37,130 bases of DNA from Roseococcus sp. Lineage in GTDB: Bacteria > Pseudomonadota > Alphaproteobacteria > Acetobacterales > Acetobacteraceae. This document shows, piece by piece, positions 7,685 to 18,660 of this stretch; within the stretch, counting starts at the first letter, position 1; each line of letters opens with the position of its first letter. The stretch covers positions 1 through 37,130 of the forward strand of contig NZ_JAIEQY010000315.1 in NCBI RefSeq assembly GCF_019747315.1. The letters are read 5' to 3'. A program made the translations under genes and the position numbers. The notes below the pieces were generated by a model that was not told the DNA's origin, did no database searches, and was given only the letters and a program-made list of their open reading frames with translations.

Positions 7685-8142
7685 TGTCAGGCCAGATCGC
7701 CTTCCTGCTGCATGTGGTCTTTGCGGTGCTCTGGGTGGGGGGCATGGCCTTCGCCATCCTCGCCCTGCGCCCGGCGCTGGCGGTGCTGGAGCCGCCGCAG
7801 CGCCTGGCCCTGATGGGGCGGGTGCACAAGCGCTTCTTCCTCATCGTCTGGCACGCCATGCCCATCGTGCTGCTGAGCGGCTACTATCTGCTATTCGGCC
7901 ATTACGGCGGGTTTCGCGGCGTCGGCTGGACGGTGCATCTGATGCATCTGACGGGGCTGCTGATGGCGGCCATCTACCTCGCCATCTTCTTCGGCCCCTG
8001 GAAGGCGATGCGCGCGGCCCTTGCCGCCGGCGACCTGCCGGGTGCCGCCGCCGCCAATGACCGGATCCGCCTGCTGGTCACGGGCAATCTGCTGCTCGGC
8101 CTGCTGACGGTAGGCATTGCCGCTTGGGGACGCCTCGGTTGA
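7681..8142 (+). CDS. CopD-like integral membrane protein
   Basis: A 153-residue membrane protein with four predicted transmembrane helices (roughly residues 5-28, 50-72, 84-106 and 130-150). The first helix, LHVVFAVLWVGGMAFAILALRPAL, with a histidine followed by WVGG and RPAL, is characteristic of the CopD/copper-resistance D domain group and related heme-linked membrane proteins. His53 and His58 (HKRFFLIVWHAMP) and His87/His90 could be metal or heme ligands; this is inference. Start ATG 7681 overlaps the ParA-like stop by 4 bases and its own stop overlaps the acetyltransferase start by 4, so the three genes are translationally linked. Confidence 0.72.
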   Translation: MMSGQIAFLLHVVFAVLWVGGMAFAILALRPALAVLEPPQRLALMGRVHKRFFLIVWHAMPIVLLSGYYLLFGHYGGFRGVGWTVHLMHLTGLLMAAIYLAIFFGPWKAMRAALAAGDLPGAAAANDRIRLLVTGNLLLGLLTVGIAAWGRLG

Positions 8143-8564
8143 AGCATAAACTGACCATTCGCGACGATGACTACCCCGAGCTGGAGGCGGTGGCCGCCAT
8201 CCAGCGCGGCCTGCACAGCTACAACCAGGAGCGCGGCGGCCCCTATGACCGCGACCCCGTGACCGTGCTCGCCCGCGATGAGGAGGAAGCGGTGAAGGGC
8301 GGCCTGCTCGGCCTCACCTATTGGAATTGGCTGTTCATCGACTGGCTCTGGCTGGCGCCGGACCAGCGTGGCAAGGGGCTCGGCACGGAGTTGCTGAACC
8401 GGGCCGAGGCGGTGGCGCGGACGCGCGGCTGCACCGATGCCTATACCGACACCTTCAGCTTCCACGCGCCGCATTTCTGGACGCGCAATGGATGGGTGGA
8501 GGCGGGGCGGCTGGATGGCATGCCGCCGGGGCATGCGCGCATCTGGTATCGGAAGAAGCTCTGA
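8139..8564 (+). CDS. GNAT-family N-acetyltransferase
   Basis: A 141-residue GCN5-related acetyltransferase, which transfers acetyl from acetyl-CoA to an amine. The CoA-binding motif A is WLAPDQRGKGLGTELLNRAE (Q/R-x2-G-x-G), preceded by the beta-4 strand LFIDWLWL, and motif B is FHAPHFWTRNGW. The start is taken as TTG 8139, which overlaps the CopD-like stop in TTGA and has GGGGA 8 bases upstream; a second TTG at 8124 is possible but would overlap further. The substrate is unknown. It is the last gene of the ParA/CopD/GNAT unit, followed by the hairpin repeat at 8580. Confidence 0.88.
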   Translation: MKHKLTIRDDDYPELEAVAAIQRGLHSYNQERGGPYDRDPVTVLARDEEEAVKGGLLGLTYWNWLFIDWLWLAPDQRGKGLGTELLNRAEAVARTRGCTDAYTDTFSFHAPHFWTRNGWVEAGRLDGMPPGHARIWYRKKL

Positions 8565-8579
8565 GGGACGGGAAAAAGA

Positions 8580-8652
8580 TCGAGGGGCTGGCCCCTCGAG
8601 CACCCCGGCAGGGTAAATGCCTGCGTGGCATTTACGAGTTTCCTGCACCTTC
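8580..8652 (-). repeat. Two-hairpin intergenic repeat, copy 1
   Basis: Read on the minus strand this element begins GAAGGTGCAGGAAACTC (8652-8636), the same 17 bases as at 28541-28557, continues with a 9-base stem GTAAATGCC/GGCATTTAC (8613-8635), then CCTGCCGGGG, and ends with a second stem, TCGAGGGGC/GCCCCTCGA (8580-8599). It lies between the convergent acetyltransferase and amidohydrolase genes and runs into the latter's 3' end, supplying its final residues and TAA stop. Likely role: transcript end for both genes. Compare the copies at 28541 and 29355. Confidence 0.72.
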
Positions 8653-9522
8653 GGTCTTGAAGCCGTAGAGCCGTGCGGGGTTCTCCACCAGGATCAGATC
8701 GCGCGTGGCCTCGTCCGGCACCCAGTCGAAGAGCCAGTCCAACAAAAGGCCGTCATCCAGCATCGTCGCGGGCGTCGGGAATTGCGTGTGCGGCCAATCC
8801 GTGCCCCAGACGCAGCGCTCCGGCGCCGCCGCCACGAAGCGCCGCGCGATGGGGGTGAGGTCGGCATAGGGCGCCACGCTCGCGCGATAGCCGCAGATCT
8901 TCACATGCACGCGGCCGGTGTCGAGCAGGCGCAGTGCCGCGGCGAGTTCCGCACCCTCCGGCCCATCGGCGGCCTTCACCCCGGCCATGTGGTCCAGCAC
9001 CAGCGGCACCGGCAGCTGTGCCAGGCGGGGCGCGAGCCCCATCAGCACGTCGCCCTTCATGTAGAGCTGGAGGTGCCAGCCGAGATCGGCCACGCGCCGC
9101 GCCAGCGATTCCAACTGGTCCACCGGCGTGCCATTGCCGCTGACGGCGTTGAAGCGCACGCCCACCGCCCCCGCATCGGCCAGGCGCCGCAACTCGGCGG
9201 GGCTCGCCGCGTCATCGACCACCACGATGGCGCGGGCATTGTCCTGGCCGAATTGCGCCACCGCATCCATCGTCACCGCATTGTCGGTGCCATAGACGCT
9301 GGCCTGCACCACCACGCGCCGGGTGAGGCCGAGGGTTTGCGCCATATCCAGGTAATGCGCGATCAGCGCGGGCGGCGGGGTGTAGGGCCGCGTTTCGCTC
9401 ATCGGAAAGCGGTCATAGGGACCGAAGATGTGGAAATGGCTGTCGCAACTGCCCTCGGGCGCGCGTTGCCGGGGGGTGTTGGTCCGCGCATTCGCGGGGG
9501 CGCAGGTGAATGTGAGGTCCAT
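8632..9522 (-). CDS. Amidohydrolase, 2-pyrone-4,6-dicarboxylate hydrolase (LigI)-like
   Basis: A 296-residue TIM-barrel amidohydrolase, the same length as LigI-type 2-pyrone-4,6-dicarboxylate hydrolases. The metal-type HxH motif is CDSHFHIFG (His29, His31), followed by RPYTPPPA, which is typical of the group, then [20 protein letters not shown] (His), and the C-terminal [11 protein letters not shown] with the catalytic Asp. Members open lactone rings in lignin-derived aromatic breakdown, though related enzymes act on other lactones or acids. ATG 9522 has no clear ribosome binding site. The last residues (EGAGNS) and stop come from the hairpin repeat at 8580. It diverges from the SDR gene, 65 bases away, and the two may share a pathway. 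Confidence 0.85.
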   Translation of the reverse strand: MDLTFTCAPANARTNTPRQRAPEGSCDSHFHIFGPYDRFPMSETRPYTPPPALIAHYLDMAQTLGLTRRVVVQASVYGTDNAVTMDAVAQFGQDNARAIVVVDDAASPAELRRLADAGAVGVRFNAVSGNGTPVDQLESLARRVADLGWHLQLYMKGDVLMGLAPRLAQLPVPLVLDHMAGVKAADGPEGAELAAALRLLDTGRVHVKICGYRASVAPYADLTPIARRFVAAAPERCVWGTDWPHTQFPTPATMLDDGLLLDWLFDWVPDEATRDLILVENPARLYGFKTEGAGNS

Positions 9523-9587
9523 GGGGTGAGATTGCGGGCATCGCGCACCCGGCGCAATCTGGCGCCACAGCATGCGGGAGAAACGCG

Positions 9588-10337
9588 ATGAGCAAAGTGG
9601 CAGTGGTGACGGGGGCGAGCACGGGGATCGGGCGCGCCGTGGCGCTCGGTTTGTTGAAGGCGGGCTACCGCGTGGCACTCGCCGCCCGCCGCCAGGATGC
9701 GCTCGACGAGACGGCGCAGATGGCGGGCGCCAATGCCGGCAACGCCCTGCCCATGGCGACCGACGTGGCCTCGCCCGATGGCGTGAACGCGCTATTTGCC
9801 GCGCTGAAGGCCAAGTGGGGCCGCTGTGACCTGCTGTTCAACAATGCCGGCATGGGCGTGCAGGGCTACCTTCTGGAAGACCTTCCCGTGGAGAAGTGGC
9901 TGGAGGTGGTGAATGTGAACCTCACCGGCAGCTTCCTCTGCGCGCAGCAGGCCTTCCGCATGATGAAGGAGCAAACGCCTCAGGGTGGGCGCATCATCAA
10001 CAATGGCTCGATCAGCGCGCATACGCCGCGGCCGGACAGCGTGGCCTATACGGCGACGAAGCACGCAATCACCGGCCTGACCAAGTCGCTGATCCTGGAT
10101 GGGCGCAAGTACAACATCGCGGCCGGGCAGATCGACATCGGCAATGCGGCGACGAACATGACGGCGCGCATGCAGAAGGGCGTGAAGCAGCCCAGCGGCG
10201 AGATGATGGTGGAGGCCACCATGGATGTGCAGAACGTGGCGAACGCCGTGCTGTTCATGGACTCGGTGACGCCGGAGGCGAATGTGCCCTTCCTGACGGT
10301 GAAGGCCTCGCTCATGCCCTGGGAAGGCCGGGGCTGA
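9588..10337 (+). CDS. Short-chain dehydrogenase/reductase
   Basis: A 249-residue classical SDR oxidoreductase. The Rossmann motif TGASTGIG is at residues 8-15, NNAG at 85-88, and the catalytic set Ser141, Tyr154 and Lys158 in [19 protein letters not shown] versus NADP preference is suggested by AARRQDAL after beta-2 (Arg residues favour NADPH), which is inference. GGGAGAAA lies in position before ATG 9588. It diverges from the LigI-like amidohydrolase. The substrate is unknown. A hairpin with its stop codon in the loop follows. Confidence 0.92.
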   Translation: MSKVAVVTGASTGIGRAVALGLLKAGYRVALAARRQDALDETAQMAGANAGNALPMATDVASPDGVNALFAALKAKWGRCDLLFNNAGMGVQGYLLEDLPVEKWLEVVNVNLTGSFLCAQQAFRMMKEQTPQGGRIINNGSISAHTPRPDSVAYTATKHAITGLTKSLILDGRKYNIAAGQIDIGNAATNMTARMQKGVKQPSGEMMVEATMDVQNVANAVLFMDSVTPEANVPFLTVKASLMPWEGRG

Positions 10338-10348
10338 GCGGCTTTTCC
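10321..10348 (+). terminator. Terminator-like hairpin at the SDR stop
   Basis: A 10-pair stem (two G-U pairs) formed by 10321-10330 and 10339-10348, loop GGGCTGAG holding the TGA stop of the SDR gene. The right arm ends in TTTTCC, giving a short T stretch. It fits an intrinsic terminator separating the SDR gene from the toxin-antitoxin pair. Confidence 0.5.
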
Positions 10349-10373
10349 TTGCGCCGCGCGGTTTGGACGCTAA

Positions 10374-10392
10374 TGTGACCACTATGGTCACA
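10374..10392 (+). promoter_or_regulatory. Operator-like palindrome over the antitoxin start
   Basis: A perfect 7-base inverted repeat, TGTGACC (10374-10380) and GGTCACA (10386-10392), with spacer ACTAT. The ATG of the antitoxin (10384-10386) lies inside it. Phd/VapB-type antitoxins repress their own operon by binding such palindromes near the start, so this is the likely autoregulatory operator; a role in translation control as a hairpin is also possible. Confidence 0.65.
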
Positions 10393-10626
10393 CCAACCGA
10401 AATCCAGCTGCGCGACGCCAAGGCCGGTTTCTCCGCCGTCGTGGAACAAGCCGCGCATGGCGTGCCCAGCGTGGTCACGCGTCATGGAGAGAAGGTCGCC
10501 GTGGTGCTGGGCTATGCCGATTGGCTTCGGCTGACGGGAGCCCAGCCCAGCTTCGCGGAACTGTTGCTGGGCTTCCCCGATGTCGGCGAGATTGCGCGCG
10601 ATGCGTCGCCGCCGCGGGACATTTGA
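10384..10626 (+). CDS. Phd/YefM-family antitoxin
   Basis: An 80-residue antitoxin of the Phd/YefM type. The N-terminal DNA-binding fold is visible as TEIQLRDAKAGFSAVVEQAAHGVPSVVTRHGEKVAVVLGYADW, the hallmark of this family; the C-terminal tail (about residues 55-80) would wrap the toxin. I took ATG 10384; in-frame TTG 10363 and GTG 10375 are alternatives and no strong binding site distinguishes them. The gene is directly followed, with a 4-base overlap, by a PIN-domain toxin. It probably represses its own operon through the palindrome covering its start. Confidence 0.88.
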   Translation: MVTPTEIQLRDAKAGFSAVVEQAAHGVPSVVTRHGEKVAVVLGYADWLRLTGAQPSFAELLLGFPDVGEIARDASPPRDI

Positions 10627-11078
10627 GCTTCCTGCTCGACACCAACCTGCTTTCGGCGACAGCACCCGCGCGGCGCATTGAGGGTGACGCGCCCAAGCAG
10701 GCCGCGCGCGCCTGGATCACAGCGCAGGCTGACCGGATCTTCCTGCCCACAACCGCCATCGCCGAGATCGCCGCCGGGATCGGCGCGCGCGAGGCGGCGG
10801 GGGCCACCCGGCATGCGATGGAGTTGGCCGAATGGCTGCGGGCCGTCCTGGTGGCTCATCCGGAGCGGATCCTGCCCCTCGACACGGCTGCGGCGCTGCA
10901 TCTGCGGGCGCTGAACGCGGCGGCGCGTCGGATAGGACACGCGCCGAGCTTTGCCGATCTGAGCATCGCGGCCATCGCCCGCCAGCACGGCCTGACAGTG
11001 GCCACACGCAACATCAAGGATTTCGCGCCGATGGGGGTTGCGACCCTGGATCCGTTTCGGATCGAAGAGGACGCGTGA
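10623..11078 (+). CDS. vapC: VapC-type PIN-domain toxin
   Basis: A 151-residue PIN-domain ribonuclease toxin. The acidic active site is complete: Asp6 (FLLDTN), Glu48 (TAIAEIAAG), Asp112 (PSFADLSIAAIA) and the C-terminal TRNIKDF with Asp133. VapC toxins cleave tRNA or rRNA under stress unless bound by the cognate antitoxin, here the upstream Phd-type protein. The start is TTG 10623 within TTGA, overlapping the antitoxin stop by 4 bases, so translation is coupled. No ATG fits. A 37-base inverted repeat just downstream separates it from alaS. Confidence 0.92.
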   Translation: MSFLLDTNLLSATAPARRIEGDAPKQAARAWITAQADRIFLPTTAIAEIAAGIGAREAAGATRHAMELAEWLRAVLVAHPERILPLDTAAALHLRALNAAARRIGHAPSFADLSIAAIARQHGLTVATRNIKDFAPMGVATLDPFRIEEDA

Positions 11079-11084
11079 AGAAGA

Positions 11085-11209
11085 GGCCTCCGGCGGCTGG
11101 GGCCGAAAGGCCCCAGACCCCAGGAATTTGGCCCGGAGCCCAGCGGACAGGACCAGCACTGCCCCAAGTCTCGGGGTCTGGGGCCTTTCGGCCCCAGCCG
11201 CCGGAGGCC
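11085..11209. repeat. 37-base perfect inverted repeat, probable two-way terminator
   Basis: The arms 11085-11121 and 11173-11209 are perfect inverted copies of 37 bases separated by 51 bases. Each arm also folds on itself: CTGGGGCC-GAAA-GGCCCCAG, an 8-pair stem with a GNRA tetraloop, followed by ACCCC. On the plus strand CTTTTCCC follows the right arm. It fills the gap between convergent vapC and alaS, so it probably ends transcripts from both sides. Confidence 0.75.
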
Positions 11210-11217
11210 CTTTTCCC

Positions 11218-13860
<2,643 letters not shown>

Positions 13861-13953
13861 GGCGTTGGCTTAGCGTGGCTGCCGCGGCGCCTCAAGGTGG
13901 GGCGGGCTACGCCATGCTTGTGCGGGATCAATGCCCAGGCCTAGGCTGGCGCC

Positions 13954-14439
13954 ATGCCCATCGCCACCTTCATCCCCCGCATCCTGCTGCGCCAGCTTGG
14001 CTTCTCCGCCCTCTATCACTACGCGCCGCTGGAGGCGCTGGAGGGCATTGTCACCCGCGTGACGGGACGGCCGGGCGATTGGACCGATTGCGAATTGCGG
14101 CTGACGGCCAGCCCTGGCTGGTCCTGGGCGGGAAAGCGGCTGTTCCGCGATTATTCCGTGCTGGATTTCGAACTGAAGCTGAAGGAGCGCGGCGTCTATA
14201 CCTATTTCTTCGGCGGGCTGCCTTCGCGCTGGGGCCTCTACAAGAACCTAAACCTTTCCAAGGCCAAGCCCATCGAGGAGCAGGGCTGGGGCGCCGTCCG
14301 CGTCCCGCTGGAAGAGGTTCTGGCCCGCTATGCCGGTCCCATCTTCTACCGGGCGGATGACGCAGCGGTCGTCATCCGCGGGGGCTATGAAGGGCCAGGC
14401 GCCGTGCACCCCCTGCCGATCAAGGGGCGCCGGGGCTGA
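13954..14439 (+). CDS. Conserved-looking hypothetical protein (161 aa)
   Basis: A 161-residue protein that I do not recognise. It begins MPIATFIPRILLRQLGF, with no convincing signal peptide, is rich in aromatic residues (for example RDYSVLDFELKLKERGVYTYFFGGLPSRWGLYKN), and ends in a basic tail. No catalytic motif is evident. It diverges from alaS with 93 bases between starts and converges on the HpxZ-like gene. Coding is supported by codon use like its neighbours (G/C-rich third positions) and lack of any competing gene. The function is unknown; a role linked to either neighbour cannot be shown. Confidence 0.65.
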   Translation: MPIATFIPRILLRQLGFSALYHYAPLEALEGIVTRVTGRPGDWTDCELRLTASPGWSWAGKRLFRDYSVLDFELKLKERGVYTYFFGGLPSRWGLYKNLNLSKAKPIEEQGWGAVRVPLEEVLARYAGPIFYRADDAAVVIRGGYEGPGAVHPLPIKGRRG

Positions 14440-14447
14440 GGGTGCCT

Positions 14448-14469
14448 CGCCGGCCTCAATAGGCCGGCG
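14448..14469. terminator. Stop-codon hairpin between convergent genes
   Basis: Perfect 9-base stem CGCCGGCCT / AGGCCGGCG with loop CAAT, located between the convergent 161-residue gene and the HpxZ-like gene. The latter's TGA stop (14456-14458) spans stem and loop. There is no T-run. It probably serves as transcript end or 3' stabiliser for both genes. Confidence 0.5.
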
Positions 14470-14854
14470 TGGCTTCCGTCACCGAGACATGGGCGGAGAC
14501 GACCTTCCAGCCCAACTCCGGAAAGCGCACCCAGGTCTGAGTCTGCCGCGCCGGCAAATCGCCCCGGCCGCGCATCTTGAAGATCAAGTTCACCACCGCG
14601 GTGTCGCGGCCGAGGGTGAGGATATCGAGGCGGATGCGCTCCAGCTTGATGCCCGGCCCCGGCGGGCGCGCCACGCGATGGGCGTGGATCTCATCAAAGC
14701 CATAGCCATTCTCATGGATGGCGAGGCGGCGGGTGTGCGGCGAATTCCAGAAGGTGTCGTCCAGCACCTCCACATTCTTGGTGATCAGCGCCTCCTCGTA
14801 GCGCTCGAATTTCTGGCGGACTTCCTCGACGATCTCGGGGATGTTCGGGGTCAT
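14456..14854 (-). CDS. hpxZ: HpxZ/AtzH-like (DUF3225) protein
   Basis: A 132-residue NTF2-like fold protein of the DUF3225 group, which includes HpxZ of oxalurate use and AtzH of cyanurate use. Characteristic segments are YEEALITKNVEVLDDTFWNSP, ENGYGFDEIHAHR, LTLGRDTAVVNLIF, and RQTQTWVRF...WKVVSAHVSV. In other bacteria these proteins are encoded beside amidases of the AtzE type and help ureide or biuret breakdown; AtzH is reported as a hydrolase of dicarboxyammelide-type compounds. Here the gene overlaps the upstream amidase by 4 bases (ATGA), which fits that partnership. The exact reaction in this organism is inferred. Confidence 0.82.
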   Translation of the reverse strand: MTPNIPEIVEEVRQKFERYEEALITKNVEVLDDTFWNSPHTRRLAIHENGYGFDEIHAHRVARPPGPGIKLERIRLDILTLGRDTAVVNLIFKMRGRGDLPARQTQTWVRFPELGWKVVSAHVSVTEATPAY

Positions 14855-16017
14855 GCGGCTTGCTCCAAAGCGAGTGCGGTTCGGATGAGAAGGGCATCGG
14901 CACCCCGCGCCGCGATGAGCGAGAGGCCGACCGGCCGCCCCTCCACCATGGCACCGGGAATGCTGATCTGTGGATGGCCGGCGAGGCCGCCATGGGCGCA
15001 AAGGCACAGGATCTGGTCGCGCAGCGGCGTCAATTCGCCCAGCGGCAACCCGGCCCTGGGTGCGGGGAAGGGCGTGGTGGGGATGGCCAGCACCGTGCCC
15101 GGGGGGAGCAGGAAGCGCATGCGCCCGCGCACCTCCTGCCGCATCATCGCCGCCCAGCCGCGATCCGCCTCGCTCGACATCGCGCCCAGCACGAGGCCCT
15201 TGGCGACGGAGAAAGCAAAGCGCGGATTGTCCCGCTCGACCCATTCGCGGAAGGTCTCCCAGGCCTCGACCGGCTGGAGCACGCGCTGCGCGCGTCCCCA
15301 GACGGAGAGGCCCGGCGGGGCCATGAGGTCGAAGCGCGCCTCCGGGATCAGCGCCTTGAGGCGGCGGACCATCGGTTCCAGCGCGGCGGCGGTCGTGGGC
15401 TCGGCGAAGCCGAAGGCGTCGCTGGCAATGATCAGGCGCGTGGGCAGCGCCTCGGGAATCGCTTCACTCAGCAGGACTTCCGAGACGCGGGCGAAGGTCG
15501 CGGCATCCCGCGCGAACCAGCCCGTGGTGTCGGAGGAAGGCGCCTGGGGCAGCATGCCCGCGAGGTTCAGCCGCCCATGGGTCGGGCGGATGCCATAGAG
15601 GCCGCAGAAGCTGGCCGGCACCCGCACCGAGCCGCCGGTATCCGTGCCCAGCGCCGTGTCGCAGATCCCCTGCGCCACCGCGCTGGCCGAGCCGGAGGAG
15701 GAACCGCCCGGCACATGGCCCGGGGCGGCGGGGTTGAGGGGCGTCCCCTCGAAGGCATTCTCGCCGAGGATGCCGAGCGAGACTTCGTCGGTGATGGTCT
15801 TGCCCATCAGCGTGGCGCCGGCATCGAGCAGGCTCTGCACGGCCCAGGCATGGCGCGTCGGGATGGGGTTCTGTCGTGCCCAGTCAGGATTGCCGCCGCC
15901 GGTGGGGGCGCCCGCCACGTCGAACAAATCCTTGGCCGCAAAGCTCAGGCCGGCAAGCGGCCCACCCACGCGCCCATCGATGCGCACGGAACTGCCAGGG
16001 ACGAAAGGCGAAGTCAT
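14851..16017 (-). CDS. Amidase signature enzyme, partner of the HpxZ-like protein
   Basis: A 388-residue amidase-signature hydrolase with the full catalytic triad: Lys29 in FAAKDLFD, cis-Ser106 in PGGSSSGSASAVA and nucleophile Ser130 in LGTDTGGSVRVPASFCG. It is on the short side for the family and resembles compact AMI1-type members. The 4-base overlap with the HpxZ-like gene suggests that the two act together, perhaps on a ureide or similar amide in nitrogen salvage; that role is inference. GGAG lies about 10 bases before ATG 16017. It is followed upstream by recA on the same strand, with 54 bases between them. Confidence 0.9.
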   Translation of the reverse strand: MTSPFVPGSSVRIDGRVGGPLAGLSFAAKDLFDVAGAPTGGGNPDWARQNPIPTRHAWAVQSLLDAGATLMGKTITDEVSLGILGENAFEGTPLNPAAPGHVPGGSSSGSASAVAQGICDTALGTDTGGSVRVPASFCGLYGIRPTHGRLNLAGMLPQAPSSDTTGWFARDAATFARVSEVLLSEAIPEALPTRLIIASDAFGFAEPTTAAALEPMVRRLKALIPEARFDLMAPPGLSVWGRAQRVLQPVEAWETFREWVERDNPRFAFSVAKGLVLGAMSSEADRGWAAMMRQEVRGRMRFLLPPGTVLAIPTTPFPAPRAGLPLGELTPLRDQILCLCAHGGLAGHPQISIPGAMVEGRPVGLSLIAARGADALLIRTALALEQAA

Positions 16018-16071
16018 GCGGCGCGCTCCAGCGGTTGAAGCGCGCAGCTTGTCCGGCCTTGGGTCGGCTGG

Positions 16072-17109
<1,038 letters not shown>

Positions 17110-17202
17110 CCTGGAAATCCCCTACAACCCGTGGCAGCGATACGCAGCCAGATTACACGCAATGCACCAGCCCCCAAGCGCGGAGTGGCTGCATCGCTCG
17201 AT

Positions 17203-17217
17203 GTTCTATTAATGTTC
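17203..17217 (-). promoter_or_regulatory. Alphaproteobacterial SOS (LexA) box for recA
   Basis: GTTC-TATTAAT-GTTC on the plus strand, equal to GAAC-N7-GAAC in the direction of recA. This direct repeat is the established LexA target in alphaproteobacteria. It ends 94 bases before the recA start and overlaps the stop codon of the upstream kinase gene (17209-17211). The surrounding bases are unusually AT-rich, as expected for a promoter. Confidence 0.85.
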
Positions 17218-18660
17218 CTTTTTGAACTGCGCCGCAAGGGGAAGAAACGCACCCGCCACCGCCATTCGCAGCGCATCGGGCGTATAGGGCTTGGCCAGGA
17301 AGCGAAAACCTTCGGCCGGCAAGTCCGAATCCACCACCGCCGCCGCATAGCCGGAGAGCAGGAGAATCGGCACATCCGGCATGATCTTCCGCGCCGCGCG
17401 GGCCAGGGACAGCCCATCCATCCCCGGCATGGCAACGTCGCTGGCGATCAGGCAGGGGCGCAGCCCGGCTTCCAGCTGCTCCAGCGCCTCCTCGCCATCC
17501 AGCGCCTGCACCACTTCGAAGCCCGCCTGTTGCAGGCAAAGATTGGCGACGCGCAGCAGCGATGGTTCGTCATCCACCAGGAGGATCGGGCCCACCGGCA
17601 CGGCCACCGGCATGGGCCGCGGCGGCTCGGGCAGGTCCAGCGGGCCATCATGGCGGGGCAGCAGGATGCGGAAGGTGGTGCCCTGGCCGGGCTGGCTCTC
17701 CACTTCCATCTGCCCGCCCAGCTGGCCGATGATGCCCTGCACCGTGGCCAGGCCAAGCCCCGTGCCGCCCTCGTTGAGCTTCGTGCTGAAGAAGGGCTCG
17801 AAGATGCGCGGCAGCGTTTCGGGCGGGATGCCCGGGCCGTTGTCGGTCACTTCCACCATCGCATAGCGGCCGGCCGGCAGGGCCAGGCTGTCCAGCACCA
17901 GGCGGCGGCCCGTCGCGATGCGCAGCCTTCCCACCCCCTGCATGGCATCCCGCGCATTCACCACCAGGTTCAGCAGCACCTGGTCCCATTGCGAGGGGTC
18001 CACCCGGATCCGGCGCGGCGGCTCCTGCAAATCCAGTTCCAGCTCGATCCGCGCGCCGAGCAGCCGCGGCAGCATGATGGCAAGCTGGCGGATGGTCTCA
18101 TTCAGGTCCAGCACGCGCGGCGCCATCACCTGCTGGCGCGCGAAGGCCAGCAATTGCTTCACCAGGCCCGAGCCGCGCTGCGCGGCACCCTCGATCGCTT
18201 CGATCTCGCGCGCTGCGGCAACAGCGGATGCCCCATGGGGCGCCACATGGCGCAGCGCGCCCGCGGCCCCCAGGACCACGGAGAGCAGGTTGTTGAAGTC
18301 ATGCGCGATACCGCCGGCGAGACGGCCGAGGATTTCCAGCCGCGCCCCCATCCCCGGCGCCAGGGATTCCAGCAGCAGCAGCGCGCCATCCGCGCCGCCC
18401 AGCGGCACCAGGCGCAGCAGCCCCACCGCCTCCACCACCACCGGCGCCGGGTTCTCGCCGCGCAGCGCCGCCTGGATCGCAACTTCGGCCGCGGGGAAAA
18501 GCCGCGCCGCCGCATCGCCGGTGCGGATCAGCACCGCACCGCCCAGCGCGCCGCGCAGCGCCGCATTGGCCAGCACGACGCGCCCCGCGACATCGAGCAG
18601 CGCCGCCGGCTGCGGCCAGGCCGCGAGCACCGTCTCGCCGCCGGGCAGGCGCGGGCTCAT
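17209..18660 (-). CDS. Hybrid histidine kinase, CckA-like, without membrane segments
   Basis: A 483-residue hybrid sensor kinase. A weak PAS-like region covers about residues 10-95 (AALLDVAGRVVLANAALR). The phosphoacceptor box is GRLAGGIAHDFNNLLSVV with His120, the ATPase domain has the N box LLNLVVNARDAM (Asn235), DNGPGIPP and GGTGLGLATV, and a receiver domain from about 357 carries LLVDDEP, Asp408 (ASDVAMPGMDG) and Lys457 (LAKPYTP). The H-box, the receiver and the place between flhB and recA fit CckA, which phosphorylates ChpT and so controls CtrA. Unlike Caulobacter CckA it has no transmembrane helices and only one sensor-like domain. ATG 18660 overlaps the flhB stop by 4 bases. Confidence 0.82.
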   Translation of the reverse strand: MSPRLPGGETVLAAWPQPAALLDVAGRVVLANAALRGALGGAVLIRTGDAAARLFPAAEVAIQAALRGENPAPVVVEAVGLLRLVPLGGADGALLLLESLAPGMGARLEILGRLAGGIAHDFNNLLSVVLGAAGALRHVAPHGASAVAAAREIEAIEGAAQRGSGLVKQLLAFARQQVMAPRVLDLNETIRQLAIMLPRLLGARIELELDLQEPPRRIRVDPSQWDQVLLNLVVNARDAMQGVGRLRIATGRRLVLDSLALPAGRYAMVEVTDNGPGIPPETLPRIFEPFFSTKLNEGGTGLGLATVQGIIGQLGGQMEVESQPGQGTTFRILLPRHDGPLDLPEPPRPMPVAVPVGPILLVDDEPSLLRVANLCLQQAGFEVVQALDGEEALEQLEAGLRPCLIASDVAMPGMDGLSLARAARKIMPDVPILLLSGYAAAVVDSDLPAEGFRFLAKPYTPDALRMAVAGAFLPLAAQFKKEH

